64,000 bases of DNA from Augochlora pura (GCF_028453695.1 NC_135775.1:27438545-27502544), one strand, 5' to 3'. Positions 38,649 to 45,376 are shown, numbered from the stretch's first letter. Notes: generated by a model not told the origin, from the letters alone. Made by a program: numbers and translations.

Positions 38649-41600
38649 AGTCAGCTGACGACGACCGAGCTGGCGTACCTGGTGCCAGGGAACGCGGACT
38701 GCCCTTGTCACCTAGGCAGGGAGCATCATCACTGCGGCCTGGACAGATGCGGCGCCGCGTTGAGGGACCCTCGCGAGGTCAGGGAGCATCTGCGGGAGCA
38801 CGAGACTCAGGAGCGCATCACGGACGCGTTCTTCGAGGAGGGCGGCTGCGACGACGGCTGCCCGTACGCCGACAAGGAGAAGCACTACCATTGCAACTGG
38901 GAGAACTGCCGGGAGGTGATCCTCTCGACGGACAAGCCCTTCCGCAGGCTGCAGCACTACAAGATCCACGAGTACAGCAGGCAGCTGAACCTCTCCTGCT
39001 CCTCCCACGCTCTCTCCTCGGACGTAACCTTGACCCACCTGACCAACATCGACGCCATGTTCAGGCGGAAGCGTGGCAGGCCGCCGAAGAACCGCGTGAT
39101 CGAGATCTGGTCCGGGGGAGACCCCGCGACTCACACCCACGACTCCCCCCAAGCCATATTCACCAGCTTCAAGCTGCCTAAGCCGCAGACGCCCAGTCTG
39201 ACGGCGAATCCTTTGATGGAGGATCGAGAGGGCAGCATCTCGCCTTCGAACAGTCTCGGGGAGCCCGAGGGCTTCTCCACGTACAATCCCGACGGCTGTC
39301 CGGATCCCGCCTGCGTCCTCAGGTCCACCAGACACCATCACTGCTCCCAGGCCAGGTGTCACTTCTCCACCGACAGGCCGGACCAGTTGCTCATGCACAG
39401 CAAGGACTTCCACGACAACGTCGACATACCGACCGGCTTCGCGTTCTTCGACAAGATGGTGGACTGCCGGCTAGCCGGCTGCCACAGCAACCGAGTCAAC
39501 AGACATTTCCACTGCACCAGGCCCAACTGCGGCTACTCCTTCGTCAGATACTCCACCATGGCTCTCCACGAGAAACAGCACGCCGGCCAGAACGAGCCCG
39601 CCAATCAGGATAGCTCGATCCACGACGGTCATCATCATCATCATACGTCCCAGCAGCAGCTCGTCCACGAGACCAAGCCCAGGATCCAAGTGAAGAATCC
39701 CGCCGAGCTGATCGAGAAACCCGAGGACTGTCTGAACAGCTCCGACATGGAGAACAGGTCGATGATGGAGGACAAGGAGGCTGAGATACCCAGCCCGGAC
39801 GCCAGCAAGACCACCGGTAAGTGGCGAGCGATCGTCGGACACGAACCCAGTGCACACCTGTACAGTACTGTTTCATAGAGTTCCGAGTTTGGTAGTGACA
39901 CCCGAGTCAGAGTCGGTCGACTGCATGTCTTTTGTTTCTGCACGTACACGCACCACAATGTATATTCGAACACATCAGCACCACCACCGCCACCCCTATC
40001 GAGAGTTCTCGGTGTGGATTCGTTGCTTGGCGAGAGGACGTTCGCGTTGCCGTTTTTGCTAGCGACGCGTAACCATCTATTTTTTTTAGGAACAGCGTAG
40101 TGTTGCCGTTGCGTTTTGCTACCTTTGCGACAGGCTGCTGTGGACAGCCTTCTTACAAATCTTTTTTACAAATCTTTGCAGCGTTTACGCGAATTCTCTT
40201 GAATTAAACCAAATTTTCAAGATCTACAGTCTGTGGTAGTCGCTTCCGGAGATTTTATCGATAAATTACCAAAAAAGATCATTTCAAGAACTATGCAAAG
40301 ATTTGTAGATCGTCGCGAGACGTCCCATCGCCCATTTCTTTTTTTTTTTTTTTTCGTCGTTGCGTTTGTACATCGTTTTTTTTTTGCGTCTGATGTATCT
40401 ATTGTACAAGGTGGTTGTAATTCTAGTGGGAGGTATATTTGAAGTGTTGGTTGTTTGGTTGATTGTTGCTAGTGGTGAGGGCGGCAGGCACCTATTATCC
40501 GGTCAGTGGACCGCCGAGTGAACCTGCACTTCCGGGCGTCGTGCTATCCATGCGAACTTCCGTGCATCAAGGTTCGTGTCTCTATCGACGACAGATTTTC
40601 TTGCCTTGAAAAACGTGTTCTCTTAGCGTAGAATCAGCCGAGGAGCATAGCAAACCTAATATGCCTTATCTAAAAAACGTCGTCGGACGTTCTTGCGATC
40701 AACGGGAAAATGATTTTCGATCGGAAGCTTTGCATCTTGAGGTAACAGTTTGCGAGACGTTCGATCGTTGCGCAGTGATGTACATATTGGCAAATCCGCG
40801 TGCTTTGGGGTCCTTAACCCTTTGGACTACTATGGTGATCGGGTCCATCTTGATCCGGAGCTTCGAAGATCGATCTGTATCCTACTCAACCGACGCCGAG
40901 ATTAGAACTCGAAAGATTCGCGATCGTCGATCTAACGAGAAACGTGTCGAGCCAAGTGTCAACGATCGAAGCAAACTGGTTGCGGCAAGAGATCAAACTG
41001 TATATACGCGATGAAAAATTCCCCTGCGTATTGGGTTTGCCTGCGCCTCGTCTGCCAGCCAGTCTCAAGATCCTGCGATCTCCTCTCGGTGTCTCTGTCT
41101 AACCGATCGCGCTATTACTATTGCAGAGTCTCCGGTTCTTCCATCGACCAGCTCCTCCTCGCCGCACACGCTCTACGGTCCGGAGCAGAGCTGCAGCCGT
41201 CCGTTCTGCAAGCTGAAGCGAAAGAATCACTACCATTGCAACGCGTGCAACCAGGCCTTCTCCGAGCTGGACCGACTGGTGGCTCACATAGCGAAGCACT
41301 CGACGGGCGCCATATTGAGCCAGCAGCAGCACGACCTGGCGAACCAAGTGCCGAATCAGCTGCAGCACGAGTACCTGGCCCAGCTGTCCCAGAAGCACGA
41401 CTTCATGGCGCAGAACGCTCAGATGGCGCAGAACATTCAGAACTTCCAGAATCAGATGCAGCGCCAGATGCAGCAGACCCTGGGTCAGATGAACCAGCAG
41501 AATCAGCTGAAGGAAGTGAAGATGGAGCCGGCGAGATGCGGCGCGGACGTCGGCGTGCAGAACGTTCCGAGCGTGAAGAGGGAGCCGAGCGAGATCAACA

Positions 41601-42664
41601 GGGACGAGGGCAACAACTCGGTGATGGACGCCAACGAGAACGGACAGTTATCCCAGCCGAGTCTGCCGCCCAGCGTTCAACAATCCCCCGTCCCGACCAG
41701 CTTCGAGCTGGACCTCGGCCACGGATTCCACTTCCCGAGTCCCGCGGTGATGGCCGCCATGAATCAACAGATCGCCCTGATGAACCAGGCTCTGCCGCCC
41801 TTCCTGCAACACGGCGGCATGTACACGGGCGCGCCGGGGCTCATGTTTGCTCCCGGCCTGCCACCGGCGAACTTTCTACCTCCTACCAGAGACGAGAACC
41901 CCTTGGCCTCGCTGGCGGCCAACCTGAATCTGAACAAGAGGTCCCTCTCCCCGTCCGACAGCAATTCCCCCGAAGCCAAGAAGCAGAGGCTGCATCATTC
42001 GATGAGGATGCTGAAGGACGAGCCTGTGCCAGAAGGATACGTCAGGTTGGTAGAGAAGCCGCAGTATAGATTTTCCTTCTAGAGACGGACCAAGAGACGT
42101 GGACCACTCCGTGGAGCGAGAAAGATACATTTCGTCTAACGAATACCTTGTGGTTTCAGGTTCCGTTTCAACGAAGACTGCAGGTACCCCCACTGCGGAT
42201 ACCGGGAGCACCAGACGCACTTCCACTGCATGCGCCAGGACTGCGGCTACTCGTTCTGCGACAAGACCCGGTTCGTCCAGCACACGGCCCGCCACGAGCG
42301 GCTCGACACGCTGATGGGCGGCGACTTTCAGCAATACAGAGCGAATGTGCCCTGCGGGAGGGCGCAGTGCGCGTACACGTCCTCGCTGGGCTCGATGCAG
42401 AACAAGGCCTCGCACTTCCACTGTCTGAAGTGCGACTTCGTGTGCACGGACACGAACAAGGTGGTCGCTCATCGGCGGCAGCACGCCAAGCTGGACAGCA
42501 TCGCGGCGGCCGGCTTCCAAAAGTTCACCCCGAGTCAGCCCTGCGGGGGCGTGCAGTGCCAGCACTCGGGGAAGCAGACCCACTACCACTGTCTGCAGTG
42601 TCAGTACGCGGTGCTGGGCCTTGCCCAGATGTCCGCCCACAAGTACAGACACATGGACACATAA
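5276..42664 (+). CDS. cas: castor (CASZ1-family) zinc-finger transcription factor, whole coding span with introns
   Basis: Castor is a nuclear DNA-binding protein that acts in Drosophila as a late temporal factor in neuroblasts; vertebrate CASZ1 acts in neural and heart development. Seven exons join into one frame of 4458 nt, or 1485 residues plus stop. Twelve castor-type units are visible. Each has an upstream Cys pair, then HxHC, then the rest of a C2H2 finger. The first Cys is near residue 299, and the last unit ends a few residues before the stop. Other features are an acidic N-terminus with PMDLS (residues 104-108), a 15-Gln run, an AT-hook (residues 763-769) and a Q-rich linker before the last three fingers. 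Introns are about 0.33, 6.6, 24.2, 0.4, 1.3 and 0.11 kb. The family call is firm from the finger pattern. The start codon, the third exon's acceptor and any further 5' exons are less certain. Confidence 0.93.
5714..6043 (+). other. cas: castor intron 1
   Basis: This 330-nt GT-AG intron lies between two phase-0 coding exons. It has a pyrimidine-poor acceptor ending in CTCTCGACAG. Reading through from exon 1 meets a stop about 90 nt into the intron. Nothing else is recognised in it. Confidence 0.8.
6044..6329 (+). CDS. cas: castor coding exon 2: conserved N-terminal block
   Basis: The exon begins after CTCTCGACAG and ends at a consensus donor (CACG|GTGAGT), giving 95 codons plus one base (phase 1). 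It encodes a Ser/Asp-rich segment, an acidic Glu-rich segment, and then the block REYAESTMQELLAIYG. I recall a very similar stretch (RDYAASTMTEFLGMFG) in the N-terminal part of vertebrate CASZ1, so this region is likely conserved family sequence outside the fingers. It continues as an amphipathic helix-like segment (GGELAKSVSRQLP). The role of the block is not known to me. Confidence 0.85.
8140..8167. repeat. Short inverted repeat, 9-bp arms
   Basis: GGCCGACTT at 8140-8148 pairs perfectly with AAGTCGGCC at 8159-8167 across a 10-nt spacer. It lies inside castor intron 2 and no function is assigned. Confidence 0.6.
9909..9950. repeat. (CT)n microsatellite
   Basis: A near-perfect TC run with one CG interruption in castor intron 2. 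Confidence 0.9.
10805..10867. repeat. (GA)n-rich tract
   Basis: GA repeats interrupted by AAAGAAAG and GTGCG lie in castor intron 2. The long Ser/Leu-rich frames on the opposite strand (around 10613-11236) are a by-product of this repeat. Confidence 0.9.
12323..12422. other. Assembly gap (100 N)
   Basis: Exactly 100 undetermined bases, the usual placeholder for a gap of unknown size between contigs. It falls in castor intron 2, about 450 bp before exon 3. Confidence 0.99.
12885..12932 (+). CDS. cas: castor coding exon 3 (short; acceptor uncertain)
   Basis: This short exon ends in phase 1 at a consensus donor (TTCCG|GTGAGT). The open frame reads SLAAMKVEAADPKVS and fits exon 4 exactly. Two AG acceptors lie 16 nt apart. 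The first, at 12867-12868 after TTTTCTTTT, has the better pyrimidine tract. Joined to exon 2 (phase 1), it shifts the frame to a TGA at 12916. The second, at 12883-12884, restores the frame with exon 2 and is the one used here. The frame read from the first acceptor in phase 0 (VPPTIASLAAMK) also looks protein-like, which would fit a missing exon between exons 2 and 3. Confidence 0.6.
13972..13997. repeat. 8-bp tandem repeat (GGCGGCTA)n
   Basis: Three copies of GGCGGCTA, the last ending in C, lie in a GC-rich patch of castor intron 3. Confidence 0.8.
14919..14946. repeat. (GA)n microsatellite
   Basis: An uninterrupted GA run of about 28 bp in castor intron 3. Confidence 0.9.
15135..15320. 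repeat. Long purine-rich GA tract
   Basis: About 185 bp of GA/GAA-rich sequence with interruptions. It produces spurious Arg/Glu- and Ser/Leu-rich frames on the two strands. Confidence 0.85.
16700..16960. promoter_or_regulatory. Homeodomain-core and E-box patch, candidate enhancer
   Basis: This unique sequence contains many AATTA/TAAT cores (CAATTAAGG, CGTAATAGAC, AATATTAATG, GTTAATTAAATTG, GTGAATTAACG, GTAATTGTTAAAG repeated) plus CAGGTG, flanked by CpG-rich DNA. There is no microsatellite inside. It is a plausible intronic regulatory module of castor by motif density only. Confidence 0.22.
17345..17375. repeat. (GA)n microsatellite
   Basis: A GA run of about 31 bp in castor intron 3. Confidence 0.9.
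19491..19520. repeat. 10-bp tandem repeat (CGTAGGTCCC)n
   Basis: Three exact copies of CGTAGGTCCC lie in a GC-rich patch of castor intron 3, next to a (CCCT)n-like run. Confidence 0.88.
20556..20590. repeat. (GA)n microsatellite
   Basis: A GA run of about 35 bp in castor intron 3. It is followed 350 bp later by a CT run, so the two could pair in RNA. Confidence 0.9.
20936..20978. repeat. (CT)n microsatellite
   Basis: A perfect CT run of about 43 bp in castor intron 3, opposite in orientation to the GA run at 20556-20590. Confidence 0.92.
21941..21980. repeat. 10-bp tandem repeat (GTTCGACGGG)n
   Basis: Four copies of GTTSGACGGK, the last two identical as GTTCGACGGG. Confidence 0.88.
22018..22175. 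repeat. Spaced direct repeat GCTAATTAATAGAGC
   Basis: The 15-mer GCTAATTAATAGAGC occurs at 22018-22032 and again at 22161-22175. A related AAATTAACAGAGC lies between them, near 22123. Each copy holds the palindromic homeodomain-type core TAATTA. They may be spaced binding sites or remnants of a local duplication. Confidence 0.45.
22259..22282. repeat. (GA)n microsatellite
   Basis: A GA run of about 24 bp in castor intron 3. Confidence 0.9.
22694..22722. repeat. 7-bp tandem repeat (GGGTGAA)n
   Basis: Four copies of GGGTGAA lie in castor intron 3. It is an isolated interstitial repeat and does not match the insect telomere repeat TTAGG. Confidence 0.85.
25178..25210. repeat. 7-bp tandem repeat (GAGAGAA)n
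   Basis: Four to five copies of a GAGAGAA-type unit in castor intron 3. Confidence 0.8.
28137..28176. repeat. Compact hairpin, 11+5 bp stem
   Basis: ACCGTCTCGAA (28137-28147) pairs perfectly with TTCGAGACGGT (28166-28176). After a small internal loop (TT opposite G), GAAAC (28150-28154) pairs with GTTTC (28160-28164), leaving a 5-nt loop. The whole structure is 40 nt and lies in castor intron 3. It is too short for a usual miRNA precursor and its function is unknown. Confidence 0.6.
30560..30583. repeat. (GA)n microsatellite
   Basis: A GA run of about 24 bp in castor intron 3. Confidence 0.9.
30859..30896. repeat. 5-bp tandem repeat (GCGGT/GCGGC)n
   Basis: Three GCGGT copies are followed by four GCGGC copies, an all-GC minisatellite in castor intron 3. 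Confidence 0.88.
33120..33139. repeat. (GA)n microsatellite
   Basis: A short GA run followed by GGAAGGAAGG in castor intron 3. Confidence 0.85.
34387..34424. repeat. (CT)n microsatellite
   Basis: A CT run with TTT interruptions in castor intron 3. Confidence 0.88.
37159..37737 (+). CDS. cas: castor coding exon 4: fingers 1-3
   Basis: The exon follows the acceptor GATTTCAG and ends in phase 1 (ATGG|GTAAGA). It encodes a short Ser-rich lead and then castor-type units 1 and 2 and most of unit 3. Each unit has a Cys pair (as in CGSSYC), then FHC or YHC, then a C2H2 finger ending HxxxH. Unit 3 (FHCRRPGCRFTFKNKADM) is cut by the intron; its zinc-binding histidines come from the next exon (KHKSYH). 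The stretch LQHGFMRYSPTDDC and the whole of unit 3 are the parts I most strongly associate with CASZ1, and they fix the family assignment. The frame is open for about 180 nt upstream without an ATG, so there is no sign of an alternative start there. The first internal Met is at 37175. Confidence 0.95.
37738..38133 (+). other. cas: castor intron 4
   Basis: A 396-nt GT-AG intron with a clear acceptor (CTCCTCCTTTCAG). Its length is a multiple of three, but an in-frame TAG at 37989-37991 would end a retained product after two and a half fingers. Confidence 0.9.
38134..39816 (+). CDS. cas: castor coding exon 5: fingers 3 (end) to 8, polyQ, AT-hook
   Basis: The largest exon encodes 561 residues. 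It completes finger 3 (KHKSYH) and encodes finger 4 (IHCIRPHC...HKRKH). A Ser/Gly-rich linker with a 15-Gln run follows, then finger 5 (HHCGLDRC), finger 6 (YHCNWENC, with a longer spacer before its histidines), an AT-hook KRGRPPK (39069-39089), finger 7 (HHCSQARC) and finger 8 (FHCTRPNC). After that come a His run and an acidic Ser-rich tail with VKNPAELIEKPED, which resembles a SUMO-site context. It ends in phase 1 at a consensus donor (CACCG|GTAAGT). The AT-hook suggests extra minor-groove contact with AT-rich DNA. Confidence 0.95.
38604..38648 (+). repeat. cas: Coding polyglutamine tract, (CAG/CAA)15
   Basis: Fifteen Gln codons mix CAG and CAA in an irregular order. The interruptions should limit slippage compared with pure CAG. 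The tract sits in the linker between fingers 4 and 5 and is a likely site of length variation between individuals or species. Confidence 0.95.
39817..41126 (+). other. cas: castor intron 5
   Basis: A 1.31-kb GT-AG intron with acceptor TATTACTATTGCAG. It contains T-rich runs and an inverted repeat with 14-bp arms (40167-40180 and 40294-40307). Read-through from exon 5 adds 20 codons and then a TAG at 39876-39878, so retention or intronic polyadenylation would give an eight-finger form. Confidence 0.88.
40167..40307. repeat. Inverted repeat, 14-bp arms
   Basis: TACAAATCTTTGCA (40167-40180) and its exact complement TGCAAAGATTTGTA (40294-40307) are 113 nt apart within castor intron 5. A second partial copy of the left arm (TTACAAATCTTTTTT) precedes it. 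Confidence 0.6.
41127..42045 (+). CDS. cas: castor coding exon 6: finger 9 and Q-rich linker
   Basis: The exon joins exon 5 in phase 1 and ends in phase 2 at a weaker donor (GTCAG|GTTGGT). It encodes a Ser/Pro-rich lead and castor unit 9 (CSRPFC...NHYHCNAC...HIAKH). A Gln/Asn/Met-rich stretch follows, probably helical (residues roughly 1090-1135 in the joined protein). Next are acidic and Pro-rich segments, repeated VKxE motifs (EVKMEPA, SVKREPSE) that match the SUMO acceptor pattern, a Phe/Pro/Met-rich hydrophobic region, and a basic KRSLSPSDSNSPEAKKQR that looks like a nuclear-localisation signal. If the donor is not used, the frame continues 12 codons to a TAG at 42080-42082. Confidence 0.93.
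42046..42159 (+). other. cas: castor intron 6 (short)
   Basis: A 114-nt intron with a weak donor (GTTGGT) and a reasonable acceptor (TTGTGGTTTCAG). Its short length and weak donor make partial retention plausible. Retention adds a 12-residue tail and removes fingers 10-12. Confidence 0.88.
42160..42664 (+). CDS. cas: castor coding exon 7: fingers 10-12 and stop
   Basis: The terminal coding exon begins by completing an Arg codon (AG|G) and encodes the last three castor units: CRYPHC...FHCMRQDC, CGRAQC...FHCLKC and CGGVQC...YHCLQC. Each ends in a normal HxxxH. The stop TAA is at 42662-42664, only a few residues after the last finger. The block NEDCRYPHCGYREHQTHFHC corresponds to the C-terminal finger group found in the long vertebrate isoform, so this is the long-isoform end. 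Confidence 0.95.
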
Positions 42665-42975
42665 CGACGCCTGGTCGAGCGGCTGTTCGCCGGAGGAGGC
42701 TCAACGAAGACGGTGAACCGAGCTTGACCCCCCGGTCCCCGTTGAACGTGTTCCCAAAACGGGGAGCACCGACTGGATCGCGAGGGACCATTCGATTCAA
42801 GCACCGGGACGGCAAAAGACAACCCCGTACGCGTATATCCCCGTAGACATTCCCCGCAGAGCGACCATGGATGGCATCCTCGTGGCGATCCGCATGATCA
42901 GGGGCAGCCCGACCTAGTCAGTGATCACGTGATCAGTCAACCGTCGACGAGAGGGATCCACGGAACCGTCGGTCG

Positions 42976-43006
42976 GCGATCGAGACGAGATCCCCGTCTC
43001 GATCGC
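42976..43006 (+). promoter_or_regulatory. cas: 3' UTR stem-loop, 12-bp perfect stem
   Basis: GCGATCGAGACG (42976-42987) pairs perfectly with CGTCTCGATCGC (42995-43006), leaving a 7-nt loop (AGATCCC). It lies about 310 nt after the castor stop codon, before the first poly(A) signal, so every 3' UTR form should carry it. Confidence 0.6.
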
Positions 43007-43212
43007 TCTTCGTACTTACGAGGATATTTATTTTACCGACCGTCGGGAAAACCTCGGCCGTTACCTGCCATCTGCCATCGGGCACGAATACCAGCTGGCG
43101 CCGAGTTCGACGCAGAACATACAGACGTGATTCTTCCGGGATTGTGAGAAGACACGCTCGAAGATGTATAGGAGGTGTTCGTTGGTCAGAGACCTGGTAC
43201 AGAACCGTAGAC

Positions 43213-43218
43213 AATAAA
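43213..43218 (+). terminator. cas: Poly(A) signal AATAAA, proximal (candidate)
   Basis: A canonical hexamer about 550 nt after the castor stop codon, followed within 100 nt by T-rich sequence. It would give the shortest 3' UTR. Confidence 0.4.
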
Positions 43219-43439
43219 ACGATGACGACGAGTCTACCGTATAGCTTTAGCGCGAAGAAAAAGACAAACTGTAATATTTAATAGCAAAAGACCCTGTACA
43301 TTTTTCTTTTCTTTTGTTTCTACTTCTACTTCTACTTTCTTTTTGTTTTGTCGTTTCTTTTTTTTCTTTTTAGTAGCGTGTACCCTCCGCGTGGTGCAGC
43401 GGCGACTTAGCTCCTAGAGTAGATAGTTAATATATAAAA

Positions 43440-43473
43440 TGAGAGAGAGAGAGAGAGAGCGCGGGAGAGTGTG

Positions 43474-43507
<34 letters not shown>
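43440..43507. repeat. (GA)n microsatellite, compound
   Basis: Two GA runs are split by CGCGGGAGAGTGTGTGC. The repeat lies just downstream of the proximal poly(A) signal of castor. Confidence 0.9.
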
Positions 43508-43512
<5 letters not shown>

Positions 43513-44064
43513 TCTGGAGGATCCAGCGGAAAGATCGACGATTTTAGTGGCGATAGTGGGAACCATTGATAGGATCGGTATGTGCTAGCGAGCCAAGCAA
43601 TTCCTTTTTTTTCCGATATGGCGTCGTGTCTAGTCCATCGCACCATCGCACCGCCGCGTCGGTCACTTCGGAGAACGATTGTCTGTCGATCGATCGATGG
43701 TTCAGTGGAACGACAGAGTGGTCTTGTCGTGGACGGCGGAACGATCCCTTTGCCGTCAGCGACCGCTAAATTCTCTTTTGTTGCTGTCTCGGTCACAGCT
43801 TCCGTTTCGTTAGCTTTTTACGGGCGGCGGAGAATGTCGTTCGCGATGTCTCTTGAAACGAATAGAACAAGTAGAGCGAGCTACGCAGAGTGTTCCACGC
43901 GAAACAGGCCGTGCCATTTTGTCTCTTGCAGCTTGAAACAAGGTTACGATATATATTTAAAAAAAAAGAATTCGATTGGTTAGTTCATTAGTTCAACGCA
44001 GCAGAGCTTCGATTATCCGACATCTCCGATGTCTGTATTCCTTATTATCCAAGCGCGTCGTTCA

Positions 44065-44072
44065 TGTAAATA
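44065..44072 (+). promoter_or_regulatory. cas: Pumilio-type element TGTAAATA
   Basis: A match to the UGUANAUA consensus bound by Pumilio/PUF proteins in 3' UTRs, inside the inverted-repeat element. Confidence 0.35.
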
Positions 44073-44106
44073 AGATCTAAAGGGATCTACACGCATCTCT
44101 ACCTAT

Positions 44107-44114
44107 TGTACATA
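44107..44114 (+). promoter_or_regulatory. cas: Pumilio-type element TGTACATA
   Basis: A second UGUANAUA match, 42 nt after the first and in the same orientation. The pair is more suggestive than either alone. Confidence 0.35.
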
Positions 44115-44349
44115 TATCAGTCAAGACTAGTTCACTCAGTACAAGACTTAATTTAGCACTTTAATTAAGTAACCGTTTTAGCCTCTGAATATCCGTTTCC
44201 TCGATCAGCTCGGATAATCGAGGCTCTGCTGTTCTTCCTCGCGCACGAAACGGCCTGTATTAAATGCAACACCCTGTATATCGTGATCAAAAAGTTTCCG
44301 TAAAACTAGCGTCGACTCTAGGATCCGCGTGTCGACACGAAGACGACCG

Positions 44350-44355
44350 AATAAA
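44350..44355 (+). terminator. cas: Poly(A) signal AATAAA, second (candidate)
   Basis: A canonical hexamer with a TTGGTG-type G/T stretch shortly after. It would end a 1.7-kb castor 3' UTR that includes the inverted-repeat element. Confidence 0.4.
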
Positions 44356-45230
44356 ATGATCTTTGGTGAACATTGTCGAGCGTACGCCGTGTTCCGGCCA
44401 CCAAATTGTTCGACAGAGTCAATCGAATCGTACTAAAGATTTTACGCTTCCTCGGGGGGAACGCGTGCCGCGGCCGGGAGGGTACCCGTTCACGTTAATC
44501 GTATTTTACGAACAGTATTGCTAAACCGAGAGTTAACAAAAAGACTGCCAGCCGGAGACGCGACAGAGCAGAGAACTTTGAGAGCGAGTGGAACGGAACG
44601 TGGCGAACGGAGCCGTACGCCGGTTCCCGCAAACGAAGACGCCGAGACGTTTTCATGAAACTAAAGAGTATATAATGTATATTGCGAACTGTACAGTGGG
44701 AAAGTATATGCGAGGTATACTCTAAACAGCGCGAGCTCGGACACGGACGGACGAGACTTTTATTTAAGCGATCCTCTTTTATTAAGCTTTTTTTGGTCGA
44801 CGATCGAACTTCGAGTGCTCGTCGATCGAACGAGAAATTTGATTTAACTACGAGAATAGATCGTCAACGCTCGCGTGTCTTAATTCTACGAGATCGATTA
44901 AGGATTCTCGCAACTATCAGCCTTGGGGAATGCTCAACGACCATGCGGTACTGCTTCCCTAATTTCACGGTTTCAGAGATGGCGTTTCCGAGGACAATAG
45001 ATTACGATATAACGCTCGCGAGAATTTCCGTAATTATCGCGCGCGATTTTTATAGGTTCGATGCTTGGGCACTCGACGATTGTGTCTCGTTGCGAAAGGG
45101 GGGGCTATCTCTGTCCGTGAGGATTCGGTTCCTCCGACACTTTCACCCCCAAAAAAACTCACCCCCCCTTTTACGATCGCGCCCGTCGTTCATCGGACAA
45201 GCTTTATTTCATTCACGATTTCAGCCGAAG

Positions 45231-45376
45231 CTAGCTAGATTTTTATATCGACTGGGCTTCGATTCGGAAGCCGGTAAACTTCTGTTTGGACATCATGGCG
45301 TCCATCATCCCTTGTCGAAGACCTCTTAGACACTTTGAATACCATCTTCACTAGACCTAGCTAGATTTTTATATCG
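45231..45376. repeat. Direct repeat of a 20-mer, 126 bp apart
   Basis: CTAGCTAGATTTTTATATCG occurs exactly at 45231-45250 and 45357-45376. The sequences that follow (GATTCGGAAGCCGGTAAAC and GATACCGAATCGGGTAAAC) are also similar, which points to an old tandem duplication of about 126 bp. Confidence 0.6.

Larger units (their letters stand above)
43999..44231. mobile_element. MITE-like element with 22-bp terminal inverted repeats
   Basis: The left end (43999-44020, starting CAGCAGAGCTTCGATTATCC) and the right end (44210-44231) are inverted copies of each other over 22 bp with one mismatch. The 233-bp interior has no coding frame and contains a further TTATCC. Short non-coding elements with such ends are typical of DNA-transposon-derived MITEs. 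The CGATTATCCG core resembles ends of pogo-like Tc1/mariner elements as I recall them, but this is tentative. No TA duplication is visible at the outer borders. The element would lie in the long form of the castor 3' UTR. Confidence 0.5.
42665..44400 (+). other. cas: castor 3' UTR (proximal and middle part)
   Basis: No coding frame is supported after the stop. The sequence holds a strong hairpin (42976-43006), a possible poly(A) signal at 43213, a Brd-box-like AGCTTTA at 43243-43249, a long T-rich run (about 43300-43370), a GA microsatellite, an inverted-repeat element (43999-44231) and a second AATAAA at 44350. The true end of the transcript cannot be decided by eye. A long, regulated UTR is the natural reading. 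Confidence 0.55.

Noticed and set aside
38712..39413. Long open frame on the - strand opposite castor exon 5 (and similar ones at 38130-38711 and 41876-42652)
   Set aside because: They mirror GC-rich coding sequence of castor; they have no splice context or recognisable domain.
44682..45329. 215-codon frame on the + strand downstream of castor
   Set aside because: It starts at TTG, has no known motif, and overlaps the duplicated 20-mer. It is probably non-coding.
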